A stretch of DNA of 64,000 nt. Source: Sphingomonas sp. Lineage in GTDB: Bacteria > Pseudomonadota > Alphaproteobacteria > Sphingomonadales > Sphingomonadaceae. Both the position numbers and the translations under genes were made by a program. This document shows positions 1-8,639 of this stretch, piece by piece. The notes beneath the pieces were generated by a model. That model saw nothing but the letters and a program-made list of their open reading frames with translations. It did no database searches and was not told the origin of the DNA. The stretch covers positions 33,584 to 97,583 of the forward strand of contig NZ_QFOB01000014.1 in assembly GCF_003248515.1 (NCBI RefSeq). The letters run 5' to 3'. Each line of letters starts with the position of its first letter. Position 1 is the stretch's first letter.

Positions 1-218
1 AGGAGATCGAGCCGCGACACTGGGATCGCTTCGCTGAAGACGTCGGCATTGAAGCATCCCACTTGCGGTGGCGTGTCAGGGAAATCTCCGAAGCCTCCCT
101 CGGTCAGATCACGGTCGCCGGGAGCGCCCTCGATCGCGCGCTGCCAAGGGCGAACCGCTTCGAGCCGTTTGCGAACCTGATTGCGGGCCGTGCCCGGCGC
201 CTCATGCTGAAGGCATGA
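1..218 (+). CDS. HipA-family kinase, C-terminal end (cut by window edge)
   Basis: The third frame is open from the window edge to a TGA at 216-218. The peptide reads ..EPRHWDRFAEDVGIEA.. and resembles the last 70 residues of HipA serine/threonine kinase toxins, which phosphorylate glutamyl-tRNA synthetase in characterised members. The catalytic core lies outside the window, so it cannot be said whether the gene is intact. Two more HipA loci occur in this window (a fragment near 40.0 kb and a full hipBA pair at 41.7-43.3 kb). Family assignment rests only on the tail, so confidence is moderate. Confidence 0.6.
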   Translation, partial: EIEPRHWDRFAEDVGIEASHLRWRVREISEASLGQITVAGSALDRALPRANRFEPFANLIAGRARRLMLKA

Positions 219-224
219 TGACCG

Positions 225-413
225 TCACGCCCCGATGAGGGTCTTCAGGCTCCCATAGAGGACCAATGTGGCTCGACCGACCTTCACGGTTTCGAGATCG
301 CCGGTCTGGATCAGCTCGTAGAGTCGGGATCTGCTCAAGCCCGTGATCCGCACGGCGGTCGAGATGCGCACCGTGAGCGGCTCAATCCTCTGCTCCCATG
401 CGCGCTCGATCAT
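225..413 (-). CDS. Excisionase-like helix-turn-helix protein
   Basis: This 62-residue protein carries a MerR/excisionase-type winged HTH: ITGLSRSRLYELIQTG followed by DLETVKVGRATLV, the usual helix-turn-helix-wing pattern of AlpA/Xis-like proteins. Such proteins bind DNA to control excision of mobile elements or act as small transcription factors. The ATG at 411-413 is the natural start. The gene lies convergent to the HipA tail, with only 6 bp between their stops, and downstream of the winged-helix gene on the same strand. With the other genes of the first 4.7 kb it suggests an integrated element. The exact role is unknown. Confidence 0.6.
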   Translation of the reverse strand: MIERAWEQRIEPLTVRISTAVRITGLSRSRLYELIQTGDLETVKVGRATLVLYGSLKTLIGA

Positions 414-543
414 CTCTACCTCCCTGGCGCGCGGCGTTGCCGCGCAGGGTGGATCGTAAACCGGGATGCGACCGTTGGGTCAGTTTCTGTCTGGTGCAGC
501 CGCGGTGCTATCTGGTGCCTGCATGACGGGAGGTTAGCCTCGG

Positions 544-1695
544 CTATCGCCGCAACAGCTCATCCTCCGTAGCCGGACGCACGGGGCGGTCGAAGCGCCC
601 GGTATTCACGTCGGCGCGCAGGAGCGCATAAGCGACCTGATAGCCTTCGATCCGCTGCATCCGCTGCGCATAGGCGCGCCGATGTCCGGGAGTATCCGGC
701 TCGACGCGGAGCCGGGCCACGCCGCGAATTTCCGGTGCGCGATGATGCGTCGGCAGGGCGATCAGGATATCACCCTCGGCGCGATCGATCAGATAGGAGC
801 GGTCTCCCGCCAGCGAGACGGATGCGTCATAGGCCGTGCGCGTGAGGTCGGTGACCATGTCCGTATCGCGAACGGCATAATGGATGGCGGGATCGACAGG
901 AAACAACGGTTCGGCATCCAGCGCATCGCCGTCGAAGATCCACGGTTCAAACCACAGGGCGCCGATCCGGGCAAGCGTGGCGACCCGCTCCCAGAACGCG
1001 CTCCAGGCGGCTGCTCCCTCCAGCTTGTCGATCCGATGGACCTGGGTCCATGCGCCGGCAGCAGATTGTTCGCTCCCCAACTCGAGCGCCCAGACGGCAT
1101 TTGCGCCGGCCTCGAGCAGTTTACGTGCGGGATGATGCGAGGGAGGGTTCTGTCGAAGGACATCCAGCGGTACGCCGTAGGTCGCATCGGTCTCGACAAG
1201 ACCATAAAGGTCCCCCAGCATCCGCAGCAGCAAGGCATCGCCAACTTCACGGATCCGGCGAAGTACCGGTGTTTCACCGGCCAGTCCGGTGATGATCTGG
1301 ACCGGCAGGAAGATCGGGTCCGCATCGCGGTCGAGTGGTGGGAGCCGGTATTGCGGCATCGTCCGGGTCGAGGCCTCGGTACGACTGACAAGGCCGTGGC
1401 CGATCAGTTCCTCGATCGCGCGCATGGCCCGTGGCTTGCCTATGCCAACATATTCCTCGCATGCCTTGGCCGACCATTTCGTGAGCTGGTGATCGCTTCC
1501 CGTGCCGGCGAGAAGCACCAGATAGGTCAGGACGAAATTGAGCCGATTTGCGGTTTCCAGCGCCCACAAGCGCTCCCAAAGATCCCGATCGAGTGCGAAA
1601 AACAGCCGTCCGCGACCGCGCCCCCGGACAGCTCGACCCTCAATGCCGGCCTCGTGCTCCACCTGAAAATTCCCACCGGACGCAGTCTTCCACAT
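544..1695 (-). CDS. Winged-helix replication-initiator-like protein (function unproven)
   Basis: A protein of about 380 residues. Near the N-terminus (FFALDRDLWERLWALETANRL.. then LTKWSAKACEEYVGIGKPRAMRAIEELIGHGLVSRT) it has a clear winged-helix segment of the kind seen in plasmid replication initiators and in some phage regulators. The remainder is not recognised. The ATG at 1695 is taken as start; a GTG at 1662 with a GGGA box about 8 bp upstream is an equally good candidate. The gene points away from the Fic gene across a 235-bp spacer that holds two sets of short direct repeats, an arrangement expected of a replication or copy-control region but also of an autoregulated promoter. Confidence 0.5.
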   Translation of the reverse strand: MWKTASGGNFQVEHEAGIEGRAVRGRGRGRLFFALDRDLWERLWALETANRLNFVLTYLVLLAGTGSDHQLTKWSAKACEEYVGIGKPRAMRAIEELIGHGLVSRTEASTRTMPQYRLPPLDRDADPIFLPVQIITGLAGETPVLRRIREVGDALLLRMLGDLYGLVETDATYGVPLDVLRQNPPSHHPARKLLEAGANAVWALELGSEQSAAGAWTQVHRIDKLEGAAAWSAFWERVATLARIGALWFEPWIFDGDALDAEPLFPVDPAIHYAVRDTDMVTDLTRTAYDASVSLAGDRSYLIDRAEGDILIALPTHHRAPEIRGVARLRVEPDTPGHRRAYAQRMQRIEGYQVAYALLRADVNTGRFDRPVRPATEDELLRR

Positions 1696-1730
1696 CAATA
1701 TAAGCGCCGGATAGCACGACAATCTGTCCC

Positions 1731-1787
1731 TATCAAGGTAATTAAGGATATTAAGGAAATTAAGGATAACCCGACTATATCAAGGTA
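1731..1787. repeat. Iteron-like AT-rich direct repeats (9-bp period)
   Basis: Three copies of ATTAAGGA start at 1741, 1750 and 1759, an exact 9-bp period. They are bracketed by two copies of TATCAAGGTA at 1731-1740 and 1778-1787. The block lies just upstream of the leftward winged-helix gene in a locally AT-rich stretch, as iterons or operator arrays do. Confidence 0.6.
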
Positions 1788-1855
1788 TTCCAGAAAATAG
1801 GATCGTGCAGTTTTTATGATTTTCGCCTATGAATTTTGCTGGAATTACAAGCACT

Positions 1856-1913
1856 AAAAGCGAAAGTACGCGCAACGTTAAAAGCGAAAATCCGTGCAAC
1901 AGCAAAAGCGAAA
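1856..1913. repeat. Three direct repeats AAAAGCGAAA (24-bp period)
   Basis: AAAAGCGAAA occurs at 1856-1865, 1880-1889 and 1904-1913, an exact 24-bp period (close to two helical turns plus 3 bp). The bases following the first two copies (..CGCAAC.. and ..TGCAAC..) are partly conserved too. The last copy ends 17 bp before the Fic start codon, so the array could also be the operator of that gene. Confidence 0.6.
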
Positions 1914-1930
1914 TATGATACGCGACAGGT

Positions 1931-3454
1931 ATGGCACGCCCTCCGAACAAGCTCGCGGATTCGCTTCAGGTGCTCCACGACCTCCAGGCTGCCGGCCGGA
2001 CTGCCATCCGCTCCTCGGATCTTTCGCGTACGATGCGCGAACGTCTGCAGGACGCGGGCTTCCTGCGTGAGGTCATGCGGGGCTGGTACATTGCCAGCCG
2101 CCCGGACGAGCCAAACGGCGAAAGCACAGCATGGTATGCAAGCTTTTGGGGCTTCTGCGCTGAATATCTGACCGAACGCTTCGGCGAGGACTGGGTCATC
2201 GGTCCGGAGCAATCGCTGATCCTGCACGCCGGCAATCGCACGGTGCCGACACAGCTCCTCGTCAGGGCCAAGGGCGGCCGGAACAACCCGACCGGCCTGA
2301 TCCATGGAACCTCGATCTTCGACACCAATGTCGCCCTGCCGCCATCTGCGGATCGGGTTACGCTTGAAGAGGGCGTTCACGCTTACCGGTGCGAACCCGC
2401 CCTCATCCTCGTGTCCGCGCAATTCTATCTCGCGCATCCGACGGATGCGCGCGCGGTCCTGGCGTCGCAAACCAATACGAGTGAACTGCTCGCCCGACTG
2501 TTGGACGGCAACCATTCAGTGGTTGCCGGACGTCTGGCCGGCGCCTTTCGCAACATAGGCCACGATCGCGTTGCCGACGACATTCTCGGCGCCATGAAGA
2601 GTGCAGGATTTGACGTTCGCGAGGCAGATCCGTTCGAACGACCGTTGACTTTCGCCCTGCCGCGTGACCCATCGCCTGCTTCCAACCGGATCCGGCTCAT
2701 GTGGCAGGACATGCGGCAACGGGTCATCGACGCGTTTCCCCCACCCCCCCGGGTCAACGACGTCGATGCCTACCTCACGCGCGTCGAAGAGAATTACGTC
2801 AACGACGCCTACAACTCGCTGTCGATCGAGGGCTATAAGGTCAGCAAGGAGCTGATCGAGCGGGTTCGCGACGGCAACTGGAATCCCGACGCCAACGAAG
2901 CGGACAAGAGGCAGCGCGATGCGCTCGCTGCCCGCGGCTATTACCAGGCGTTCCAAGCCGTGAAGGCAAGCCTGGGGCGTATCCTGTCAGGCGACAATGC
3001 CGGCGACGTTGCCGATCGCGACCATCAGACGTGGTATCGCGAGCTTTTCGCGCCGAGCGTTCAGGCAGGCATCCTGACCGCGGTCCAGCTGGCAGGCTAC
3101 CGGAACATGCCGGTCTACATACGCGGCTCGCGGCATGTGCCGATGGGGCACGATGCGGCACGCGATGCCATAAGCACCTTCTTCGAATTGCTTCGTGATG
3201 AGCCGGAGGCATCGGTCCGGGTCGTGCTCGGCCATTATATCTTCGTGTTCATCCACCCCTACATCGACGGCAACGGTCGCATCGGCCGCTTTCTTATGAA
3301 CGCGATGATGGCGTCGGGTGGCTATCCATGGACGGTCATCCCCGTGGCCCGGCGAGACGAATATATGGCGGCACTTGAGGCAGCCAGCGTCGATGGTGAC
3401 ATCGGCCCATTCGCCGATTTTATCGCCGGTCTCCTGGAAGCACCCGCTATTTGA
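1931..3454 (+). CDS. Fic family protein with N-terminal winged-helix region
   Basis: A 507-residue Fic-domain protein. The active-site motif HPYIDGNGRIGR lies near residue 441 and matches HxFx(D/E)GNGRxxR, with Tyr for Phe, so nucleotide transfer (normally AMPylation of a Tyr/Ser/Thr hydroxyl) is expected. SLSIEG near residue 298 fits the inhibitory (S/T)xxxE(G/N) motif, placed before the Fic core as in self-inhibited class II enzymes. Residues 1-110 resemble the winged-helix region of AbiEi-like antitoxins, suggesting DNA binding and autoregulation. The ATG at 1931 follows the 24-bp repeats and is divergent from the winged-helix gene. The target is unknown; it could be a self-contained toxin module or a housekeeping regulator. 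Confidence 0.85.
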   Translation: MARPPNKLADSLQVLHDLQAAGRTAIRSSDLSRTMRERLQDAGFLREVMRGWYIASRPDEPNGESTAWYASFWGFCAEYLTERFGEDWVIGPEQSLILHAGNRTVPTQLLVRAKGGRNNPTGLIHGTSIFDTNVALPPSADRVTLEEGVHAYRCEPALILVSAQFYLAHPTDARAVLASQTNTSELLARLLDGNHSVVAGRLAGAFRNIGHDRVADDILGAMKSAGFDVREADPFERPLTFALPRDPSPASNRIRLMWQDMRQRVIDAFPPPPRVNDVDAYLTRVEENYVNDAYNSLSIEGYKVSKELIERVRDGNWNPDANEADKRQRDALAARGYYQAFQAVKASLGRILSGDNAGDVADRDHQTWYRELFAPSVQAGILTAVQLAGYRNMPVYIRGSRHVPMGHDAARDAISTFFELLRDEPEASVRVVLGHYIFVFIHPYIDGNGRIGRFLMNAMMASGGYPWTVIPVARRDEYMAALEAASVDGDIGPFADFIAGLLEAPAI

Positions 3455-3508
3455 ATCCGGACCACGCCGAAGCGATCCCCGATCCGGAGCGGACGCGCTA
3501 AGCGTTCG

Positions 3509-3724
3509 TCATGATTTGCCCCGGGACCGCATGAAGGCGCGATCCCCTTCAAGGTAGCTGGCAAGGATGGCGGGAATGAGCTCCGTGACCGCCTCCTCCC
3601 GGCCGTAGGCATCCCGATAGGCGGCCGCGTAGGCCGCCAGATCGGCTGCCAGGTCGGGCATGATCATGATGCTGAGTTTTACCGGGGTCCGGTCCGGGAG
3701 CCTGGCGAGCCTGATCTCGGGCAT
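3509..3724 (-). CDS. DUF2274 domain protein (conjugation-associated)
   Basis: A 71-residue protein starting MPEIRLARLPDRTPVKLSIM and ending ..LEGDRAFMRSRGKS, matching the DUF2274 family. In alphaproteobacterial Trb-type conjugation clusters this small gene follows trbI, and that is the case here: its ATG is 9 bp after the TrbI stop. Its role is not established; the ribbon-helix-helix-like length and charge may mean DNA or coupling-protein contact. It is probably a stranded relic because the rest of the trb cluster is missing. Confidence 0.75.
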   Translation of the reverse strand: MPEIRLARLPDRTPVKLSIMIMPDLAADLAAYAAAYRDAYGREEAVTELIPAILASYLEGDRAFMRSRGKS

Positions 3725-3733
3725 GAAGCACTC

Positions 3734-3970
3734 CTATTTTTGCAGGGGCGAGAAGACGAGGTCGCGATGGACGACGAGCCGGACGGGCGCGCCGGGCCGG
3801 ATCGTGATCGTGGGCTGAACCCCGAGATTGCGTTGCGTGATCTGGTCGCCCGCACGAGAGACATTGTCCTGCATCGACATCCGGATCGCCTGAACGAGAT
3901 CGCTCTGCCCGGAGAGCGCGAGCTGGGAACTCACGCCGAGCAGAGTGGACAGCGAGACCGCTTGAAGCGC
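3734..3970 (-). pseudogene. trbI: TrbI/VirB10 C-terminal fragment
   Basis: The frame reads LQAVSLSTLLGVSSQLALSG.. SMQDNVSRAGDQITQRN..QPTITIRPGAPVRLVVHRDL, the typical C-terminal outer-membrane part of TrbI, the VirB10-like component of a conjugative type IV secretion system. About 75 residues remain. The 5' part is replaced by a fragment of an IS110-type transposase, and the break lies near 3,965. No start codon is left, so the gene is non-functional. It marks the edge of a former integrative conjugative element or plasmid. Confidence 0.8.
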
Positions 3971-4380
3971 GTAGGATCATCGATAGCGGTGACGAAGGTC
4001 AGCGCAGTGACTGGCCCCACGCCCGGAATGTCGAGAAAGCGCCGGCAGAGTTCGTCGCGTGCAACGATGTGAAGAACCAGCTTGTGGAGCTTCACATATT
4101 CCACCCATAGCGCCGCGCGGGCGCGCAACATGCAGTCCATCAGCCCGCTGGAAAGCTGATCGTCAGCCACGGCATCGCGCACCGCCTGGTCGAAATCGCG
4201 TCGCCCGATCGTCTTCAGCCGGATGCCGAACGACTTGAGCGAATGGCGGATCGAGTTCTCGAGATCGAGGAATTTGCGCTTGAGATTGCGCCGCTGGATG
4301 AGCAGCAGGCGCACGCGATAACAGGCCTCGGTCTTGATATGGGCGGCGCGATACCATCCCGTCCGGACGATGTGCGCCAA
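3965..4380 (-). mobile_element. IS110-family transposase, internal fragment
   Basis: The frame begins LAHIVRTGWYRAAHIKTEA and runs through RRNLKRKFLDLENSIRHSLKS to IPGVGPVTALTFVTAIDDP, the middle of an IS110-family DEDD transposase including the start of the transposase_20 (HhH-like) region. Both ends are missing: the N-terminal catalytic DEDD part is cut at about 4,380 and the C-terminus at about 3,965 where TrbI sequence begins. No terminal repeats are recognisable. Confidence 0.8.
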
Positions 4381-4693
4381 TCGGCGGCAACTTGCATCCT
4401 ATGCGGGTCTCGCTCCGACACCTTGGCAGAGCGGGTCGATCAGCAACGAGCAGGGCATATCGAAAGCGGGCAATCCGCGCCTGCGATCGATCATGGTCCA
4501 ACTCTCCTGGTTCTGGCTGCTGCATCAGCCGGAGTCGGATCTATCGCGCTGGTTTCATGAGCGAGTGAAGCTCGATGGCGGGCGCCGCAAGAAGGTGACC
4601 ATCATCGCGCTCGCGCGAAAGCTGCTCATCGCGCTTTGGAAGTTTGCACGCCACGGCGTCGTTATCGAGGGAGCGGTCCTGAAGGCCGCCTGA
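4381..4693 (+). mobile_element. IS110/IS1111-type transposase C-terminal fragment, opposite strand
   Basis: On the plus strand the frame reads RRQLASYAGLAPTPWQSGS..ISKAGNPRLRSIMVQLSWFW.. to a stop at 4693, the C-terminal transposase_20 part of an IS110-family (IS1111-like) transposase. It starts exactly where the minus-strand fragment stops. The two pieces face each other and do not reconstruct one gene, so they come either from two insertions or from one element rearranged by inversion and deletion. Confidence 0.8.
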
Positions 4694-5126
4694 TACTATC
4701 GTCTTCCAGTTCGCCGGCACGATCGAGCCGGCGGATCCGGGTGAACGGACCGACACCCCCGCTGGCTTAAAATGCCGCCCGCGAAGAATGGTCCCGTTCC
4801 CTCTGAGCCTGCCCGACGGATTCGGGGACTTGGTGCGGCTGCTTCGAGCAGCGACCGTATGTGAGGTTGGACTGGTGAGCATGCTCGCCTGGCCATCGAC
4901 GGAGCTCAGGCCTGGATCACAATCGGAAAGGAAATCTCAAAGCCAATTCCCAAATCCATTCGATCGTACAGTCGGTCTCGCCCTCGGCGTGACGTGCCAT
5001 CCGAATGCGGCGTGTATGCTTGCGACCGCTATCGGCGCCGCATGCGCTGAGCGCACCCACCCTTTGGCTATGTCGCCTTCTGCATCAAGGCGTCACTGAT
5101 TCGCGGCCAAACACCAACGCCGGCCC
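4694..5126. other. No recognisable gene (433 bp)
   Basis: This stretch lies between the transposase fragment and the PAS-MCP gene. Both strands contain only short open frames without family resemblance. It probably includes the right end of the degenerate insertion sequence, but I could not identify terminal repeats. Confidence 0.4.
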
Positions 5127-5855
5127 TTACGCAACGCTACTTAACGATGAAGATCGCCCTTTGCTCCTGGCGACCATCTCTGCCGCACGGACGGTGGCGC
5201 CACGTGTGTCGCCGGCTAATTTCTTCACCTCGCTCGCGACGACCGCAAAACCACGGCCCGCCTCGCCGGCACGTGCGGCCTCGATGGTGGCGTTCAGTGC
5301 GAGCAAATTCGTTTGAGAGGCGATCTTGTCGATTGTCTTCACGACCTCTGACAACTGCTCGACGGTCTCTTCTAGCGCGTTCTTCTGCTGCTCCAGTTCA
5401 GCCTGGATTCTGCGTTCTCTGGCGTTACGTTCGGCTATCTCTCTCTCAAGAAGAACCTGTCGGGTGACGTCCATAGCCACCTTTACGATGCGAGTTGGAA
5501 GCCCGGCCGCGTCCATTACTGGATTATAGGTTGCCTGAAGAACGACGGCCTGTCCGCCCTTGCCGATCCTCTCGAACCGACCGCCCTCGAACTCCCCTTT
5601 CGCGAGCCTGCCCCAGAAATGAACGTATTCCTGGGATTTCGAATACTCCTCGGTCACGAACAGTCGATGGTGCTGTCCCTTGATTTCATCTAGATCATAT
5701 CCCATCGCACGGAGAAAGACGTCGTTTGCGGTCAGGATGGTTCCACCCAAGTCGAATTCGATGACGGCTTGGCTTCGACTCAAAGCATCCCAGGCAGCTT
5801 TGATCGAAGAGAAATCCGGGTTTGCTGTGTCCATCGCGTCAGTCCTGTCGCGCAC
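5127..5855 (-). CDS. Soluble PAS-methyl-accepting chemotaxis protein
   Basis: 242 residues, no membrane segment. Residues about 20-140 form a PAS domain (VIEFDLGGTILTANDVFLRAMGYD.., then ..YNPVMDAAGLPTRIVKVAMDVT), likely binding a ligand, haem or flavin. It is followed by a coiled-coil stretch and the conserved MCP hairpin tip IASQTNLLALNATIEAARAG EAGRGFAVVASEVKKLA that contacts CheA/CheW. The protein ends about 30 residues after the tip (..GATVRAAEMVARSKGRSSSLSSVA), so the return arm of the hairpin is shorter than usual. This may be a natural short cytosolic receptor or a 3' truncation by the adjoining IS region. An internal ATG at 5834 is an alternative start. Confidence 0.8.
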   Translation of the reverse strand: MRDRTDAMDTANPDFSSIKAAWDALSRSQAVIEFDLGGTILTANDVFLRAMGYDLDEIKGQHHRLFVTEEYSKSQEYVHFWGRLAKGEFEGGRFERIGKGGQAVVLQATYNPVMDAAGLPTRIVKVAMDVTRQVLLEREIAERNARERRIQAELEQQKNALEETVEQLSEVVKTIDKIASQTNLLALNATIEAARAGEAGRGFAVVASEVKKLAGDTRGATVRAAEMVARSKGRSSSLSSVA

Positions 5856-5926
5856 CTTGGTGACGCGACATGGTAAATTTTTTCTGAACTTCGATCTGAT
5901 CGGCCAGCATTGACTGAGATGCGAGG

Positions 5927-7699
5927 TCAGGCCGCCGCACGGACACCGTCTCGTCCCGACTGCTTGACCTCGTAGAGGGCTTTATCTGCTGTTTCGAAAA
6001 GTTCCCCCCGGGTCATGCCTGGAGAATGTTTGGCCAAACCGCAGCTGAGCGAAACAGGGCTCGCAAGGCTCCCTTGCGCGGCGAAGGTGCTTCGCCGCAC
6101 GGTGGCCGCGATGCGTTCGCACGCAGCAAGAGCGTAGGTCATCTCGCAGCGGAACAAGATTGCAAATTCGTCGCCCCCGAGACGGCCCACGACGTCGGCC
6201 TCCCGCGTTCCAGCAACCAACTGTCTGGCCACCTCTTCCAGCACCGCATCGCCGACCGCATGGCCAAAGCGATCATTGACGGTTTTGAAATTGTCTACAT
6301 CGATGAGCGCGAGCGTCAGATGTTCGTCCACATGGTCGATCATCTGAGCAAAGCGCGTACGAAACCCTTTGCGATTGAAAACGCCGGTCAGATCGTCCGT
6401 TTCGGCCTGCTGCACAATCGCCGCTTCGCGCGACTTCCGGACCGTGATATCGCGCAAGACCACGACCGCGCCCGATGGGCTACCCGCAGGTCCAACGACG
6501 CCGACCGATGCCTCCAGCACCGTTCCGAGACGAAGTTTGGGTTCAAACTCCACCGTCGCCGCCGAGGCACTTGAGTCAAGCATTGCCGATATAAGCGCAG
6601 CTGCCTCGCCGCTTACATCGCGCGCGAAATCCTCAACGGTCCGTCCCATCAGATCTCGCGGATGAATGCCAAGTTGACTTAGCAGGCGGCCATCTGCCCA
6701 TCGACAATTACTGGATGCATCGAAGCTGAGAATGCCATCCGGCGTATTGGCAAGGATCTGATGCAGGGCGAACCTATGCTCGGCCAGTTCGCTTAGCGTT
6801 GCAGATTGGGAAGCGACGACGGCTGACACAGGGAGCGCCGTACACAAAACCATCCCGAGATAGGCTTGAAAGAAGATCGAACGCACCACAGCATCGCCAT
6901 GGACCAGTGTGATCGGGCCGCTGCCCTTGTAGGTTGCATATGCCGTCACGATTGCGACGATGATGACGCCCGTTATCGTTTCCAGCCGGCCGAGGCGAAA
7001 TGCCAGCATGACCAGTGCGGCAAACGGCACGAATAGCAACGGTAGGGAAGACTGCCAGAATACGGTGCAGGTGACGGCCCCATGGAGAATCAACAGCCCG
7101 AGCGTTTCGGCACGCTTCCACCCGCTCTTCTGGCGATAGCACTCGGCATAACCGCCGCTGAAAATGCCATGGAAGAACGGCGTCGCAATCAGAAATCCGA
7201 GTGCATTGCTGCCGAACCATCGCGCAAACGAAGGCCAGAAGGGCTCTTGATAGTTGAGCACGGATGCCAGCGAGCCCAGGATGGCACCGGCAGCCGGCGC
7301 AAGTAAGCCTGCAACGGACAGGAAGCGGACCGTGGCCTTGCCATCGGCAAGGGGTTCGACGTTTGGCAACCAACGTCGTAGGATCGCGGCGGCCAGTACG
7401 GCTTGTGCCATGTTGACCGCACCATACAGGATGATGCCGCCTGTCCAGCCGCGGGTCAGGCCGTTGGCAACAAAATTTCCTGCCCACCCAGCCAGGATGA
7501 TCGATAGCCATTCGCCACGCGGCCGAACCAGGAGTAGGGCCAAAATTATTGCGTCGGCGGGCCACACCGTCGCGTGAGTCCGGCCATCGCTTGTAAGATG
7601 GATCGTCAGTGCCGCAATTGTGGCATAGAGGAGAAACGCGGCAAGCGCCGGGATCGCCTGCGTGAGCCTGTTCAGCGCGATATTTGGCCATATTTCCAT
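5927..7699 (-). CDS. MASE1-PAS-GGDEF diguanylate cyclase
   Basis: 590 residues. Residues 1-300 contain about eight hydrophobic segments of the MASE1 sensor type (HLTSDGRTHATVWPADAI.. near residue 35 is characteristic). A PAS domain follows (about 310-420, HQILANTPDGILSFDASSN), then a GGDEF domain (about 435-590). The catalytic motif GGDEF is at 508-512. The RxxD inhibitory site (READ, 499-502) is at the correct distance, so synthesis of cyclic di-GMP from two GTP with product inhibition is expected. It acts at the inner membrane. It lies 71 bp upstream of the PAS-MCP gene on the same strand, so the two may be co-transcribed. Confidence 0.92.
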   Translation of the reverse strand: MEIWPNIALNRLTQAIPALAAFLLYATIAALTIHLTSDGRTHATVWPADAIILALLLVRPRGEWLSIILAGWAGNFVANGLTRGWTGGIILYGAVNMAQAVLAAAILRRWLPNVEPLADGKATVRFLSVAGLLAPAAGAILGSLASVLNYQEPFWPSFARWFGSNALGFLIATPFFHGIFSGGYAECYRQKSGWKRAETLGLLILHGAVTCTVFWQSSLPLLFVPFAALVMLAFRLGRLETITGVIIVAIVTAYATYKGSGPITLVHGDAVVRSIFFQAYLGMVLCTALPVSAVVASQSATLSELAEHRFALHQILANTPDGILSFDASSNCRWADGRLLSQLGIHPRDLMGRTVEDFARDVSGEAAALISAMLDSSASAATVEFEPKLRLGTVLEASVGVVGPAGSPSGAVVVLRDITVRKSREAAIVQQAETDDLTGVFNRKGFRTRFAQMIDHVDEHLTLALIDVDNFKTVNDRFGHAVGDAVLEEVARQLVAGTREADVVGRLGGDEFAILFRCEMTYALAACERIAATVRRSTFAAQGSLASPVSLSCGLAKHSPGMTRGELFETADKALYEVKQSGRDGVRAAA

Positions 7700-8167
7700 C
7701 GGTCTGGAATGCAGTTGAAATGGTTAATGACACGCAAATTTGCTCGGCGATGCAGACCGCTCTGGGCCATTTTCGCGATGACATCGAAAGTTCGTTGCTG
7801 AACGCTTGACCTCGCCTCTCCCATGTGAGGCGGGGGTGGGCGGCGAGACGCGCCCAGAAGGCCCGGCCTCGAGCGGCCGGAGACACCGCAGGGCGGAACG
7901 AAGTGGAGCACCCCGTAGGGGTTGGCTCCGGGCGCGCCGGGCCTAGCCGGGAGCGCCGCCCGCACCCGCCGCAACGGGAGAGGCACAGGCAACGCCGCCG
8001 CGCGCACGCGCGGCGTCCTCAGCTGCGCCAGCGATCGTCACCGAAGGCCGAGACCCGTCCCGGGGCTCGGCGGCGCAGCCGTAGAGCGCGGTCGCGCGAA
8101 GGCGCGAGGCGCTAATGACAGGTCCGGAAGGCACGCACTTCAAGCCGCAAAGCGGCCTGCTTGCCGC
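7700..8167. other. GC-rich spacer without a supported gene (468 bp)
   Basis: Open frames across this stretch are Arg/Pro/Ala-rich and lack family resemblance or plausible ribosome binding sites; they look like products of GC-rich DNA. The part at 7810-7850 resembles the GGGGGTGGGC-type intergenic repeat also seen near 53.66 kb. The first 100 bp presumably contain the promoter of the diguanylate cyclase gene. Confidence 0.4.
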
Positions 8168-8410
8168 CTAGGGCAGCTTCTTGACCACTTCGGCCAGCAA
8201 CGCCGTCGGCTCGACACCCAGCGCCTGCGCGATCCTGATGAACTCGACGACATCAAGCCGACGCTGCGAGCCTTCGACCAAGCTCATCCAGCTTTGATCT
8301 TTCCCCATACGCGCTGCCAGATCGACCTGCCTCAGATTGGCAGAAAGCCGGGCACCTTTGACGACTTCGACAACCGCCTGATTGGCGTCCGTGAAAATCG
8401 TCTTCGGCAT
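8168..8410 (-). CDS. XRE-family transcriptional regulator (80 aa)
   Basis: A small HTH_3 protein. The helix-turn-helix is ANLRQVDLAARMGKDQSWMSLVEGSQR, near residues 26-52, followed by the usual RLDVVEFIRIAQALGVEPTALL helices. The ATG at 8410 gives an 80-residue protein of normal size for the family; the frame stays open further upstream but without family resemblance. Two CATATG boxes (8437-8442 and 8452-8457, 15 bp apart) lie just upstream and may be part of its operator. The target is unknown; it may be a phage-type repressor or an orphan antitoxin. Confidence 0.75.
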   Translation of the reverse strand: MPKTIFTDANQAVVEVVKGARLSANLRQVDLAARMGKDQSWMSLVEGSQRRLDVVEFIRIAQALGVEPTALLAEVVKKLP

Positions 8411-8639
8411 CGCACTTGGCGTAGATGCCAATATGTCATATGCCGTTTTTCCATATGGAGGCGGCATGCGACACGTGGCTGTCGAGATTGCGACTTTGTG
8501 GGCGAGTTCTGAGGTAGGAGCGTCGCTGGCGTTCAACACCGAGTTGACGCGGACTTATGGAGCTTTCTCGAAAGACACTGCGAGTGAACCTCGACCGGTC
8601 AGCAGCACTGATAGGTTGCTTAGGCGTGCCGCCTCCACC

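Noticed and set aside
682..1800. Long plus-strand open frame opposite the winged-helix gene
   Set aside because: Its product has no family resemblance and is the mirror of a protein with a clear winged-helix pattern; it is a GC-rich antisense shadow.
1731..1913. Short repeats considered as a CRISPR array
   Set aside because: Periods of 9 and 24 bp leave no real spacers, and no cas genes are nearby.
7825..8115. Arg/Pro-rich open frame in the spacer after the diguanylate cyclase
   Set aside because: No ribosome site or family resemblance; low-complexity product of GC-rich DNA.
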